A program made the translations under genes and the position numbers. The notes below the pieces were generated by a model. That model did not search any database and had not been told where the DNA came from. It saw only the letters and a program-made list of their open reading frames with translations. Positions 1 to 7,471 of a stretch of DNA of 33,737 nt are shown one piece after another. The DNA is from Arcobacter sp. CECT 8985 (GTDB lineage: Bacteria; Campylobacterota; Campylobacteria; Campylobacterales; Arcobacteraceae): positions 1 through 33,737 of the forward strand of contig NZ_PDKC01000029.1 in the NCBI RefSeq assembly GCF_004116495.1, written 5' to 3'. The stretch's first letter is position 1. Every line of letters begins with the position of its first letter.

Positions 1-93
1 TATATATACTTTTATAATCATGATTTATAACAGAAAAATAACAGACATTAAGAATAATATAAGTTTAAAAAATTCATAAAACATTAATAATAT

Positions 94-110
94 TTGGATA
101 AAATTTTGAC
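94..110 (+). promoter_or_regulatory. Promoter of ispG, very close to the start codon
   Basis: An extended -10-like element (TTGGATAAAAT, 94-104; core TAAAAT 99-104) lies only 6 nt before the ATG at 111. The same TTGGATAAAAT string occurs before hldD (7433-7443). No purine-rich ribosome binding site is seen between it and the ATG. A second -10-like TATAAT is at 13-18 and could give a longer leader. Confidence 0.45.
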
Positions 111-1169
111 ATGATAAAAAGATATCCAACAAAAAAAATATATGTAGGAAATGTTCCTATTGGTGGAGATGCACCAATTTCTGTACAATCAATGACGTAT
201 TCTAAAACATCTGATGTAAAAGCAACAGTAGAACAAATAAATAAATTACATTTTGCAGGAGCAGATATTGTAAGAGTTGCAGTACCAGATAAGGATGCAG
301 CAAATGCTTTAAAAGAGATAAAAAGTCAAGTTGCTTTACCTATTGTTGCAGATATACATTTTAATTATAGACTTGCATTAATTGCAGCTGAAGTGGTTGA
401 TTGTATTAGATTAAATCCAGGAAATATAGGTGATAAAAAAAGAGTTGAAGAGGTTGTTAAAGCTTGTCAACAAAGAAATCTACCTATTAGAATTGGCGTG
501 AATTGTGGATCTTTAGAAAAAGAGTTTGAGAATAAATATGGTCAAACTGCGCAAGGTATGATTGCAAGTGCTGATTATAATATTAAATACCTTGAAGACT
601 TAGGATTTACAGATATTAAAGTATCTTTAAAAGCTAGTGATGTTCAAAGAACAGTAGAAGCGTATAGAGGATTAAGACCTTTAAATAATTATCCATTTCA
701 TTTAGGAGTAACTGAAGCTGGTACTCAATTTCATTCAACTGTAAAATCTTCAATTGCTCTTGGAAGTCTGCTTCTTGATGGTATTGGAGATACTTTAAGA
801 GTATCAATGACAGGTGAGCTTGAAAAAGAGATTGAAGTAGGGCGAGCAATCTTAAAAGATGCTGGACTTGTAAAAGAGGGATTAAATATTATCTCTTGTC
901 CAACTTGTGGAAGAATTGAAGCTGATTTAGTAAATGCAGTAGCCCTTGTTGAAGAAAGAACAAAACATATAAAAACACCTTTAAATGTTTCAGTTATGGG
1001 ATGTGTTGTAAATGCACTTGGAGAAGCAAAAAGTGCAGATGTAGCAATTGCTTATGGAAAAGGAAGCGGTCTTATAATTAAAAAAGGTGAAACAATTGCC
1101 AAACTACCTACAGATAAACTACTTGATAAATTCTTAGAAGAAGTAGAAAAAGAAGCAAAAGAAAAATAG
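111..1169 (+). CDS. ispG: 4-hydroxy-3-methylbut-2-enyl diphosphate synthase IspG
   Basis: Penultimate enzyme of the non-mevalonate (MEP) isoprenoid pathway. It reductively converts ME-cPP to HMBPP in the cytoplasm using a [4Fe-4S] cluster. The 352-aa protein has the family N-terminus ([20 protein letters not shown], then VQSMT), a TIM-barrel region, and the C-terminal cluster ligands C263 and C266 (SCPTCGR), C298 ([11 protein letters not shown]) and E305. Length and motifs match the short bacterial form. The ATG at 111 is supported because the conserved N-terminus begins within a few residues, although no ribosome binding site precedes it. A 67-bp gap separates it from dnaB, which has its own promoter-like sequence, so the two need not share a transcript. 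Confidence 0.97.
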   Translation: MIKRYPTKKIYVGNVPIGGDAPISVQSMTYSKTSDVKATVEQINKLHFAGADIVRVAVPDKDAANALKEIKSQVALPIVADIHFNYRLALIAAEVVDCIRLNPGNIGDKKRVEEVVKACQQRNLPIRIGVNCGSLEKEFENKYGQTAQGMIASADYNIKYLEDLGFTDIKVSLKASDVQRTVEAYRGLRPLNNYPFHLGVTEAGTQFHSTVKSSIALGSLLLDGIGDTLRVSMTGELEKEIEVGRAILKDAGLVKEGLNIISCPTCGRIEADLVNAVALVEERTKHIKTPLNVSVMGCVVNALGEAKSADVAIAYGKGSGLIIKKGETIAKLPTDKLLDKFLEEVEKEAKEK

Positions 1170-1202
1170 CATTCTTTTTCTTCTTTGTTAGCTACTATTA
1201 GA

Positions 1203-1232
1203 TATAATAAAACTCTTATATAAATATGGAGA
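1203..1232 (+). promoter_or_regulatory. Promoter and ribosome binding site of dnaB
   Basis: A perfect TATAAT is at 1203-1208, and GGAGA at 1228-1232 lies 4 nt before the ATG at 1237. No -35 consensus is seen, as is usual for sigma-70 promoters in Campylobacterota. Confidence 0.5.
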
Positions 1233-1236
1233 TTTA

Positions 1237-2676
1237 ATGGATAGCGTATATAGTATAAATATAGAAAGAGCAGTACTTAGTTCAATACTTTTTAATCCTG
1301 AAGAAATAGAAGAAATTTTAGCAATATTAAAGCCAAAAGATTTTTATCTTCCAGCACATCAAAAAATATTTGAGGTTATGACAAAACTTTATAGTGATGA
1401 TATGCCAATTGATGAAGAGTTTATTAGAAAAAGAGTAAGTACAAAAGATGTTGATGATTCTATTTTAATAGAGATTCTTTCTGCAAATCCAATAACAAAT
1501 ACAATAGCTTATGTAAAAGAGATAAAAGACTCAAGTGTAAAAAGAGAACTTGCTTCTTTAGCAACTACTATAAAAAAAGTTTCAATAGAAGATGAAGTTT
1601 CAGCAAATGATGCTCTTGATACAATTCAAGGAGCACTTTACAAAATCTCAACAGATAGTGCAACTTCAGAACTAAAAGACATGCAAGCAATTACCGGTGA
1701 TACTTTAGCATATATTAAAAAAATGAAAGAGTTAGGAAATCATCACTTAATTGGTGAAACAACTGGATTTTATGACTTAGATAAAAGAACAACTGGATTT
1801 AATGAAGGGGACTTAGTAATAATAGCTGCAAGACCAGCTATGGGGAAAACAGCTTTAGTTTTAAATATGGCTTTAGCCAATGTTGAAGCAAATAAAGGTG
1901 TAATCTTCTTCTCTCTTGAAATGCCAGCAGAACAACTTATGCTAAGAATGCTTGCAGCAAAAACCTCTATACCTTTACAAAACTTAAGAAAAGGTGATAT
2001 GGATGACCAACAATGGAGTAATCTATCAGGAGCTTTTGAAGATTTGAATAATAAAAAACTTTTTGTTGATGATGGTGGAAGCGTAAATATTAATCAACTA
2101 AGAGCAAGAGTGCGAAAACTTGCACAAAATGAGGATAATGATATCTCTTTAGTAGTGATTGATTATTTGCAACTAATGCAAGGAACTGGAAATAAAGATA
2201 GACATCAAGAAGTATCAGATATTTCAAGGGGACTTAAAATGCTTGCAAGGGAGATGAAAATTCCTATAGTTGCACTATCTCAGCTAAATAGAGGACTTGA
2301 AAATAGACCAGATAAAAGGCCAATGTTATCAGATCTTAGAGAATCTGGTGCTATTGAGCAAGATGCTGATATTATTATGTTTGTTTATAGAGATGATGTA
2401 TATAAAGAAAGAGATGAAGCAAGAAAAGAAAAAGAAGCCAAAGATAAAGGTGAAGAGTACAAATCAACTTTTGTTAATAAACCAGTTGAAGAAGCAGAAA
2501 TAATAATAGGAAAACAAAGAAATGGACCAATAGGTACTGTTAAACTTGATTTCCAAAAACAGTTTACAAGATTTGTAAATAAAGAAAATAGAAGTGATGC
2601 ACCAATTGAAGTTGTATTTGAAAGTGTAGCAGATGCAAATAAAGAGACAAATATAGATGTACCACAAATTCTTTAG
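1237..2676 (+). CDS. dnaB: Replicative DNA helicase DnaB
   Basis: Hexameric replicative helicase that unwinds DNA 5'-3' ahead of the replication fork and interacts with primase. The 479-aa protein has an N-terminal helical DnaB domain (about 1-105), a linker, and a RecA-like ATPase domain (about 170-460). The Walker A motif is ARPAMGKTA (198-206), Walker B is LVVIDYLQLM (305-314), and the family segment HQEVSDISRGLK follows (323-334), then an ALSQLNRGLE stretch. No intein or insertion is seen; length is normal. A charged, Lys/Glu-rich stretch at about 388-410 is a local expansion. It lies alone between ispG and galU with no obvious partner gene. Confidence 0.97.
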   Translation: MDSVYSINIERAVLSSILFNPEEIEEILAILKPKDFYLPAHQKIFEVMTKLYSDDMPIDEEFIRKRVSTKDVDDSILIEILSANPITNTIAYVKEIKDSSVKRELASLATTIKKVSIEDEVSANDALDTIQGALYKISTDSATSELKDMQAITGDTLAYIKKMKELGNHHLIGETTGFYDLDKRTTGFNEGDLVIIAARPAMGKTALVLNMALANVEANKGVIFFSLEMPAEQLMLRMLAAKTSIPLQNLRKGDMDDQQWSNLSGAFEDLNNKKLFVDDGGSVNINQLRARVRKLAQNEDNDISLVVIDYLQLMQGTGNKDRHQEVSDISRGLKMLAREMKIPIVALSQLNRGLENRPDKRPMLSDLRESGAIEQDADIIMFVYRDDVYKERDEARKEKEAKDKGEEYKSTFVNKPVEEAEIIIGKQRNGPIGTVKLDFQKQFTRFVNKENRSDAPIEVVFESVADANKETNIDVPQIL

Positions 2677-2684
2677 TAAGTTTG

Positions 2685-2715
2685 TGATAAAATAAATAAT
2701 TATAGTTAAATAGGA
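2685..2715 (+). promoter_or_regulatory. Promoter-like sequence and RBS of galU
   Basis: TGATAAAAT at 2685-2693 is a -10-like element of the type seen elsewhere in the window. AGGA at 2712-2715 lies 9 nt before the ATG at 2725. Confidence 0.35.
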
Positions 2716-2724
2716 TTTTATAAG

Positions 2725-3543
2725 ATGATTAGAAAATGTTTATTTCCAGCAGCAGGATATGGAACAAGATTTTTACCTGCAACAAAAGCAACTCCAAAAG
2801 AGATGTTACCAGTACTTACAAAACCACTTATTCAATATGGAGTTGAAGAGGCAATTGAAGCAGGAATTGATACTATGGCAATAGTAACAGGTAGAGGTAA
2901 AAGAGCTATTGAAGACCACTTTGATATATCTTATGAGTTAGAGCATCAAATTAAAGGTACAAATAAAGAGCACTATTTACATGATATTAGAGAAGTAATA
3001 GAAAATTGTACTTTTTCATATACAAGACAGACGCAAATGAAAGGTTTAGGTCATGCAATCTTAACAGGACAAACATTAATTGGAAATGAACCATTTGCAG
3101 TTCTTCTAGCAGATGATTTGTGTGACAATGAAGGTAATGCTGTGTTAAAACAGATGGTTGATTTATATGAAAAATATCAATGTTGTATAGTTGCAATAGA
3201 AGAAGTACCAAAAGAACATACAAATAAATATGGAGTTATTTCAGGTAATGAAATAGAAGAGGGTATTTTTATGATTGATAATATGGTTGAAAAACCAGAA
3301 CCTGAAGATGCACCATCAAACTTAGCAATAATAGGAAGATATATTTTAACTCCTGATATTTTTGATATTATTAAAGATACAAATCCTGGAAAAGGTGGAG
3401 AAATACAAATTACAGATGCTCTTTTAACTCAAGCAAAAAAAGCAATGGTTTTAGGATTCAAGTTTAAAGGTGTTAGGTTTGATTGTGGAAGTATTGATGG
3501 ATTTGTAGAAGCAACAAATCATTTTTATAATAAAAGTAAATAG
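2725..3543 (+). CDS. galU: UTP-glucose-1-phosphate uridylyltransferase GalU
   Basis: Makes UDP-glucose from UTP and glucose 1-phosphate in the cytoplasm. UDP-glucose feeds LPS/capsule synthesis and is the substrate of the Ugd encoded at 13886. The 272-aa protein carries the nucleotide-binding signature GYGTRFLPATKATPKEMLP (11-29), QMKGLGHAI (104-112), LADD (128-131) and VEKP (188-191), all standard for bacterial GalU. It is about the family's usual length. pgi follows after 39 nt, a sensible pairing for hexose-phosphate supply. Confidence 0.96.
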   Translation: MIRKCLFPAAGYGTRFLPATKATPKEMLPVLTKPLIQYGVEEAIEAGIDTMAIVTGRGKRAIEDHFDISYELEHQIKGTNKEHYLHDIREVIENCTFSYTRQTQMKGLGHAILTGQTLIGNEPFAVLLADDLCDNEGNAVLKQMVDLYEKYQCCIVAIEEVPKEHTNKYGVISGNEIEEGIFMIDNMVEKPEPEDAPSNLAIIGRYILTPDIFDIIKDTNPGKGGEIQITDALLTQAKKAMVLGFKFKGVRFDCGSIDGFVEATNHFYNKSK

Positions 3544-3552
3544 AAAAACACA

Positions 3553-3569
3553 AGTTTTGTGCCAAAACT
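3553..3569 (+). repeat. Perfect 7-bp inverted repeat between galU and pgi
   Basis: AGTTTTG, a 3-nt spacer, then CAAAACT. It could be a small hairpin in a galU-pgi transcript or an operator half-site pair. No T-run follows, so it is not a convincing terminator. Function unknown. Confidence 0.35.
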
Positions 3570-3582
3570 ATAAAGGTAAGAA

Positions 3583-4791
3583 ATGAAATATAGTAAAAGT
3601 TTTTATCAAATAAAATCAAATGAATATATTTTTGAAAATGTAAAAGATGAACTTAATAAAGTTGGTTATTATTCTCTTCCTTTTCAAGACACTTCAAAAG
3701 TAAAAGAGTTTGCAAAAGAAGTAAAACAAAAAAATATTGCTATTATTGGTATTGGTGGAAGTACTTTAGGTACATTTGCTATTTATCAATTTTTAAAAAG
3801 AACAAATAATTTTATAAAGAAACTTCATTTTTTTGAATCAACAGATCCAACTGATATAAAACAAAGAGTAAATAAATTAGACTTAGAAGATACACTTTTT
3901 TTAGTAATAAGTAAATCAGGAACAACAATAGAGACTATTTCTATTTTTAAATATTTAGCTAGTTTAGTAAAAATAGACTCTTCAAACTGTGTTATTATAA
4001 GTGAAAATGATAGTAAACTTACTGCATTTGCAAAGAAAAATAGTATGAAAACATTTGATATTCCTAAAAATGTAGGTGGAAGATTTTCAGTATTTTCAAA
4101 TGTGGGACTTCTTCCTTTAGCCATATTAGGAGTAGATTTAGATGAACTTTTAGCAGGTGCTACTGAAGTTCATAATAGTTTTTTTACAAAACAGAAGTAT
4201 TATAACATCTTGATGGAAAAAGCAAGGTTTATGATAGAAAACAAGAATAGGTTCAATATAAATGTAGTTTTTTCATATTCAGCTAGCTTAGAAGGTTTTA
4301 ATAAGTGGTATATACAACTATGGGGCGAGAGTTTAGGAAAAATCAATATAAATGGAACTAAACAAGCATTAACTCCAATAGGACTTATAGGTCCAGTTGA
4401 TCAACACTCATTTTTACAATTAATTGCACAAGGTAAAAGAGATAAAACAGTAACATTTATTAAAGTTGCAAATTTTGGAAATGATATAAAAATACCAGCA
4501 AATACATTAAATGGCTTTGATGATTTAAAATATATAGATAATATATCTTTTGCAGATTTAATAGATGAACAAGCAAATGCAACAATACAATCAATAAAAG
4601 AGTTAAGCGATATTCCATATGATATAATAACTATAAATAAAGTGGATGAATTTAATATCGCAAAATTAATGTATAGTTATCAGTTATTAACTTCAGTAGT
4701 TGGAAAATTTGTACAAATTGATACTTATAATCAACCAGGAGTAGAAGCTGGTAAAATTATATTAAAAGAGAAACTAAATAGTAAGGCTTAA
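3583..4791 (+). CDS. pgi: Glucose-6-phosphate isomerase (short form)
   Basis: Interconverts glucose 6-phosphate and fructose 6-phosphate, linking central carbon flow to nucleotide-sugar supply (GalU on one side, the mannose/fucose branch through ManC on the other). The 402-aa protein has the two SIS-type sugar-phosphate sites IGIGGSTLG (55-63) and SKSGTT (110-115), the PGI segment GGRFSV (165-170), GESLGK (248-253) and DQHSFLQL (273-280), plus QPGVEAGK near the C-terminus. It is much shorter than the roughly 550-aa enterobacterial enzyme, but this short form is normal in Campylobacterota. The ATG at 3583 has GGTAAG just upstream. It ends 2 nt before the next gene. Confidence 0.94.
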   Translation: MKYSKSFYQIKSNEYIFENVKDELNKVGYYSLPFQDTSKVKEFAKEVKQKNIAIIGIGGSTLGTFAIYQFLKRTNNFIKKLHFFESTDPTDIKQRVNKLDLEDTLFLVISKSGTTIETISIFKYLASLVKIDSSNCVIISENDSKLTAFAKKNSMKTFDIPKNVGGRFSVFSNVGLLPLAILGVDLDELLAGATEVHNSFFTKQKYYNILMEKARFMIENKNRFNINVVFSYSASLEGFNKWYIQLWGESLGKININGTKQALTPIGLIGPVDQHSFLQLIAQGKRDKTVTFIKVANFGNDIKIPANTLNGFDDLKYIDNISFADLIDEQANATIQSIKELSDIPYDIITINKVDEFNIAKLMYSYQLLTSVVGKFVQIDTYNQPGVEAGKIILKEKLNSKA

Positions 4792-4793
4792 TT

Positions 4794-5528
4794 ATGGTAC
4801 ATGAAGAACTTTGGGAAAAATATGATGAGTTTATTCCATATGAATTACAGATGAGTTTTGATATTAGACTTTGTAATGTTATAAATATGTTAAATTACTT
4901 TTTTCAAGATTTGATAGTAAGAAAACCAAGCTTTTCTAAAGTTCATTTTTATCTTGCAGGTTCATGTATAAAAAAAGACACTTTTAGAGATATTGATATG
5001 ATATTTCCTTCAAAAGAAATGATGCTTGAATTAAATCAATGCTTAGATCAAAGCTATTTTGAATATGAAAATAATTCTATGACATATAAATTTAATGATG
5101 AAATATTTCAGTTAGTATTTAGACCAAAGTTTGAAAATAAATCTTTAGAGTTTACTGTAAGTGGATTTGATTTTGATTCTACAAAGATTGGTTTTGAGTG
5201 TTGTTTAGATACACAAACAAAAGAAGTAGAAATTATTAAAGGTGATATTAGAAAAGAGTTTATATCTTACATTGAAACAAAAGTTAATAATCTTAATAAA
5301 ATTAGTGTAAATCCCTTTGTTTCACTACAAAGAGCAATTCATTTTCTAAAAAGAGGTGATGAGGTTCCTTATAGTGTATTTTTAGACATATGCTCTAGTA
5401 TTGCTGATATTAAGATAAAAGAGAATGAAGATATAAATAAACATTTTCAAAGACTTCAAGGTAATCCAAAAAAATTGGAAAATATTAAAGAAGCAATTAG
5501 TGAATATATAGAAGAACACAAAAAATAA
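4794..5528 (+). CDS. Uncharacterised nucleotidyltransferase-fold-like protein
   Basis: I do not recognise a named family. The 244-aa soluble protein contains LAGSCIKKDTFRDIDMIF (54-71), which resembles the pol-beta superfamily signature: a Gly-Ser turn, then Asp-hydrophobic-Asp (D66, D68). A possible third acidic position is in SGFDFDSTKIGFE (123-135). A segment FVSLQRAIHFLKRG (175-188) resembles the helical part that follows such cores. There is no signal peptide or membrane segment. It starts 2 nt after pgi and so is probably co-translated with it. An NTP-dependent transferase is plausible, but the substrate cannot be told. It could also be a toxin-type minimal NTase, though no antitoxin-like partner lies beside it. 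Confidence 0.6.
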   Translation: MVHEELWEKYDEFIPYELQMSFDIRLCNVINMLNYFFQDLIVRKPSFSKVHFYLAGSCIKKDTFRDIDMIFPSKEMMLELNQCLDQSYFEYENNSMTYKFNDEIFQLVFRPKFENKSLEFTVSGFDFDSTKIGFECCLDTQTKEVEIIKGDIRKEFISYIETKVNNLNKISVNPFVSLQRAIHFLKRGDEVPYSVFLDICSSIADIKIKENEDINKHFQRLQGNPKKLENIKEAISEYIEEHKK

Positions 5529-5558
5529 TAAATAAACTTATTTTTAATTAAATTAATA

Positions 5559-5587
5559 TATAATTTTTAAAATTATTTTTTTAAAGG
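5559..5587 (+). promoter_or_regulatory. Promoter and RBS of the pseudopilin-gmhB pair
   Basis: TATAAT at 5559-5564 lies within a very AT-rich 65-bp gap, and AAGG at 5584-5587 lies 6 nt before the ATG at 5594. It would serve the pseudopilin and gmhB. Confidence 0.45.
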
Positions 5588-5593
5588 TTATAT

Positions 5594-5989
5594 ATGAAAC
5601 AGGCATTTTCACTATTGGAACTGGTTTTTGTACTTGTAATACTTGCACTTATTGGAAGTTATGCAATTCCCAAATTTATGAATACAAGAGATGCTGCACT
5701 CATAACAACAGTAAAAAGAGATGTAACCACAATCTTAAGTTCAATTCAATCTCAGTACTTATTGGATGGTAAAATAGAAGATATATCAGATTCTATAAAA
5801 ATCAATAGTTCAAGTTGGTATTTTGAAAATAATTCAATTATATACAAAACAAATAATAGTAATTGTATAACTATATATGTAGATAGAGCAAGTCATAAAT
5901 TGAAATTAAACATTAATGAAACAAATGATAATATTTGTTCAAAGTTAAAAAAAGCAGGGATAGAGAATAGTTCCATAGATTTATATTAA
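5594..5989 (+). CDS. Type IV pilin-like (pseudopilin) protein
   Basis: A 131-aa protein with a class III signal: short leader MKQA, then FSLLELVFVLVILALIG, a hydrophobic helix with the conserved mature Glu5 (E9 of the precursor). Prepilin peptidase would cleave between A4 and F5; the -1 residue is Ala rather than the usual Gly. The small C-terminal globular part has two cysteines (C91, C115) that may form a disulfide. The role would be a subunit or minor subunit of a type II secretion, type IV pilus or DNA-uptake pseudopilus. No other such gene lies nearby, so the machine it serves is elsewhere. It is 8 nt upstream of gmhB and probably co-transcribed with it. Confidence 0.85.
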   Translation: MKQAFSLLELVFVLVILALIGSYAIPKFMNTRDAALITTVKRDVTTILSSIQSQYLLDGKIEDISDSIKINSSSWYFENNSIIYKTNNSNCITIYVDRASHKLKLNINETNDNICSKLKKAGIENSSIDLY

Positions 5990-5997
5990 GGATAATA

Positions 5998-6516
5998 ATG
6001 TATAAAGCCTTTTTTTTAGATAGAGATGGTGTGATTAATGTAGATAAAAGTTATGTATATAAAGTAGAAGATTTTGAGTTTATCGATGGTGTTTTTGATA
6101 CTTTGAAATATATTCAAGATAAAGGATACAAACTATTTATTATTACAAATCAATCAGGAATAGGAAGAGGTTATTATACAATTGAAAATTTTTTAGAATT
6201 GACATCATGGATGAAAGCTGAATTTGAAAAAAATAAAATAAAAATAGAAGAAGTTCAATACTGCCCACATGCTCCAGAAGAGAACTGTAACTGCCGTAAA
6301 CCAAAAACAGGCATGATTGATAATATTCTAAAAAATTATGAAATAGACTTAGAAAACTCTTGGCTAGTTGGTGATAAAGATTCAGATATAAAATGTGCTA
6401 ATAATGCAAATATTAAAAATAGTGTACAAGTAAAATCAGGTCAAAAGTTTGATGAGAATAAATCAGATGCTAAATATGTATTAGAAAATATAATAGAGTT
6501 GAAAAAATTAGTGTAA
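5998..6516 (+). CDS. gmhB: D-glycero-D-manno-heptose-1,7-bisphosphate 7-phosphatase GmhB
   Basis: HAD-superfamily phosphatase of the ADP-heptose pathway. It removes the 7-phosphate from heptose 1,7-bisphosphate, between the kinase and adenylyltransferase steps of HldE. The 172-aa protein has the HAD nucleophile motif LDRDGVIN (D8, D10), the Thr/Ser motif ITNQSG (49-54), the GmhB-specific zinc-site residues C89, H91, C97 and C99 (CPHAPEENCNC), RKPKTGM, and the acidic motif VGDKDSD (124-130). A Shine-Dalgarno AAGGA overlaps the pseudopilin stop codon. hldD and hldE lie beyond the ligase gene. gmhA, the first pathway gene, is not in the window. Confidence 0.93.
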   Translation: MYKAFFLDRDGVINVDKSYVYKVEDFEFIDGVFDTLKYIQDKGYKLFIITNQSGIGRGYYTIENFLELTSWMKAEFEKNKIKIEEVQYCPHAPEENCNCRKPKTGMIDNILKNYEIDLENSWLVGDKDSDIKCANNANIKNSVQVKSGQKFDENKSDAKYVLENIIELKKLV

Positions 6517-6520
6517 AGAA

Positions 6521-6541
6521 AAAAAGTATTTTGTACTTTTT
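6521..6541. terminator. Probable bidirectional terminator between gmhB and the ligase
   Basis: Convergent genes are separated by only 23 bp. AAAAAGTA, a 5-nt loop and TACTTTTT form an 8-bp stem, with T-rich flanks in both directions. The stem overlaps the ligase stop codon (6540-6542 on the - strand). The stem is AT-rich, so strength is uncertain. Confidence 0.55.
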
Positions 6542-7346
6542 ATTCTTCTTTTCTTACTCTCATAAATGAAGCGAATTTTGGTTTTTTATTTTTTGTAAAG
6601 CCATAGTATTTAAAAGTCACTGTTTCTCCTATTTTTGGGTAGTTATATCTTTGTTTATTTGAAAATCCTCCTCCAAGATTAAATATTACTCCATTTTCTA
6701 ATTTTATTTTTAGGCTTTTCATTCTTTCTTTATCTTCTTTATCAAAGTTTATACCAATTACTTTACCTTCTGTATCAAAAAACTTTTTTACTTTTAAAAT
6801 ATTTTTATTTCTTCCTGTAAAATAGTCTAAAGTTCCATTTTTTATAACTACTCCTTCAGCATTTTTTGAAAGTAATTTTTCAAGGAATTTATCTAAATCT
6901 TTTTTACTTTCGCATTTTATTTGTTTGATAAATTCCACATGTTTATTTGGGTGTTTGAGAAACCACTTTTTTGCTTTGTTTAGTCTTTGTAACAAGTCAC
7001 CTTTTGCTTCTGGAACTTCAAAAATATTAAATGTGATTTGATTCCATTTTTTACTAGGATTACTATCAAGTACAATGCTTTGAATATTTTCAAAATCACC
7101 TCTTTTAGTCCATAATTCACCATCAAGCTTAAAATTTGGAAAATTTTTTATAAACTCTTTTGGTACAAAAATTTCATGTCCATTTTTACTTAAAAATTTT
7201 TTACCATTCCAAAATCCACGAATTCCATCAAGTTTTTCACTCATATACCAACCTTTGATATTTTGGCTTTTATAAATTTTTGGTTTTTGAAGTTCAATTG
7301 CAAATAATAAACTAATGCTAGTTAATAATAAAAATAGTAGTTTCAT
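6540..7346 (-). CDS. ligE: Secreted ATP-dependent DNA ligase, LigE type
   Basis: Minimal ATP-dependent DNA ligase, 268 aa, with a clear N-terminal signal peptide (MKLLFLLLTSISLLFA, likely cleaved before IELQ), so it acts in the periplasm. Ligase motifs: I EKLDGIR (37-43) with adenylated Lys38; III ELWTKRGDF (77-85); FNIFEVP (106-112); IV EGVVIKN (164-170); V LKVKKF (184-189); then a short OB-type domain ending FKYYGFTKNKKPKFASFMRVR. No BRCT or zinc domain is present. Periplasmic LigE ligases occur in naturally competent and host-associated Proteobacteria and are linked to extracellular or incoming DNA. The gene is the only - strand gene and splits gmhB from hldD. Start supported by AAAGG at 7353-7357 (- strand). 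Confidence 0.92.
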   Translation of the reverse strand: MKLLFLLLTSISLLFAIELQKPKIYKSQNIKGWYMSEKLDGIRGFWNGKKFLSKNGHEIFVPKEFIKNFPNFKLDGELWTKRGDFENIQSIVLDSNPSKKWNQITFNIFEVPEAKGDLLQRLNKAKKWFLKHPNKHVEFIKQIKCESKKDLDKFLEKLLSKNAEGVVIKNGTLDYFTGRNKNILKVKKFFDTEGKVIGINFDKEDKERMKSLKIKLENGVIFNLGGGFSNKQRYNYPKIGETVTFKYYGFTKNKKPKFASFMRVRKEE

Positions 7347-7352
7347 AATAGA

Positions 7353-7381
7353 CCTTTATAAAAATAATTTATTTAATTATA
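7353..7381 (-). promoter_or_regulatory. Promoter and RBS of the ligase
   Basis: On the - strand, TATAAT (7376-7381) and the ribosome binding site AAAGG (7353-7357) precede the ATG at 7346. The 125-bp gap to hldD also holds the divergent hldD promoter. Confidence 0.45.
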
Positions 7382-7432
7382 TTTTAATAAAATAAATTAA
7401 ATAACGCCCTTAAAAGCTAATTTAATTCAATT

Positions 7433-7466
7433 TTGGATAAAATATTTTACTTTACAGATAAGTGAG
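7433..7466 (+). promoter_or_regulatory. Promoter of the hldD-hldE-apt-trpB-dedA-pepA run
   Basis: TTGGATAAAAT at 7433-7443 is an extended -10-like element, 28 nt before the ATG at 7472. GTGAG at 7462-7466 is a weak ribosome binding site. No later gap up to pepA is larger than 11 nt, so this may drive all six genes. Confidence 0.45.
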
Positions 7467-7471
7467 ATATT

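Noticed and set aside
1159-1182. Terminator after ispG
   Set aside because: The possible AAGAAAAA/TTTTTCTT stem is all A/T-rich and starts inside the coding region. It is too weak to call.
3551-3569. Sigma-54-like promoter on the - strand (TGGCAC, 5 nt, TTG) between galU and pgi
   Set aside because: It would fire antisense into galU, the -12 element is GT and not GC, and the match comes from the small inverted repeat.
3825-4124. Long open frames on the - strand over pgi, and similar ones over hldE (9100-9456), cysC (24439-24750) and the multidomain gene (28594-29032)
   Set aside because: They lie wholly opposite well-supported genes, have no recognisable protein features, and arise from codon bias.
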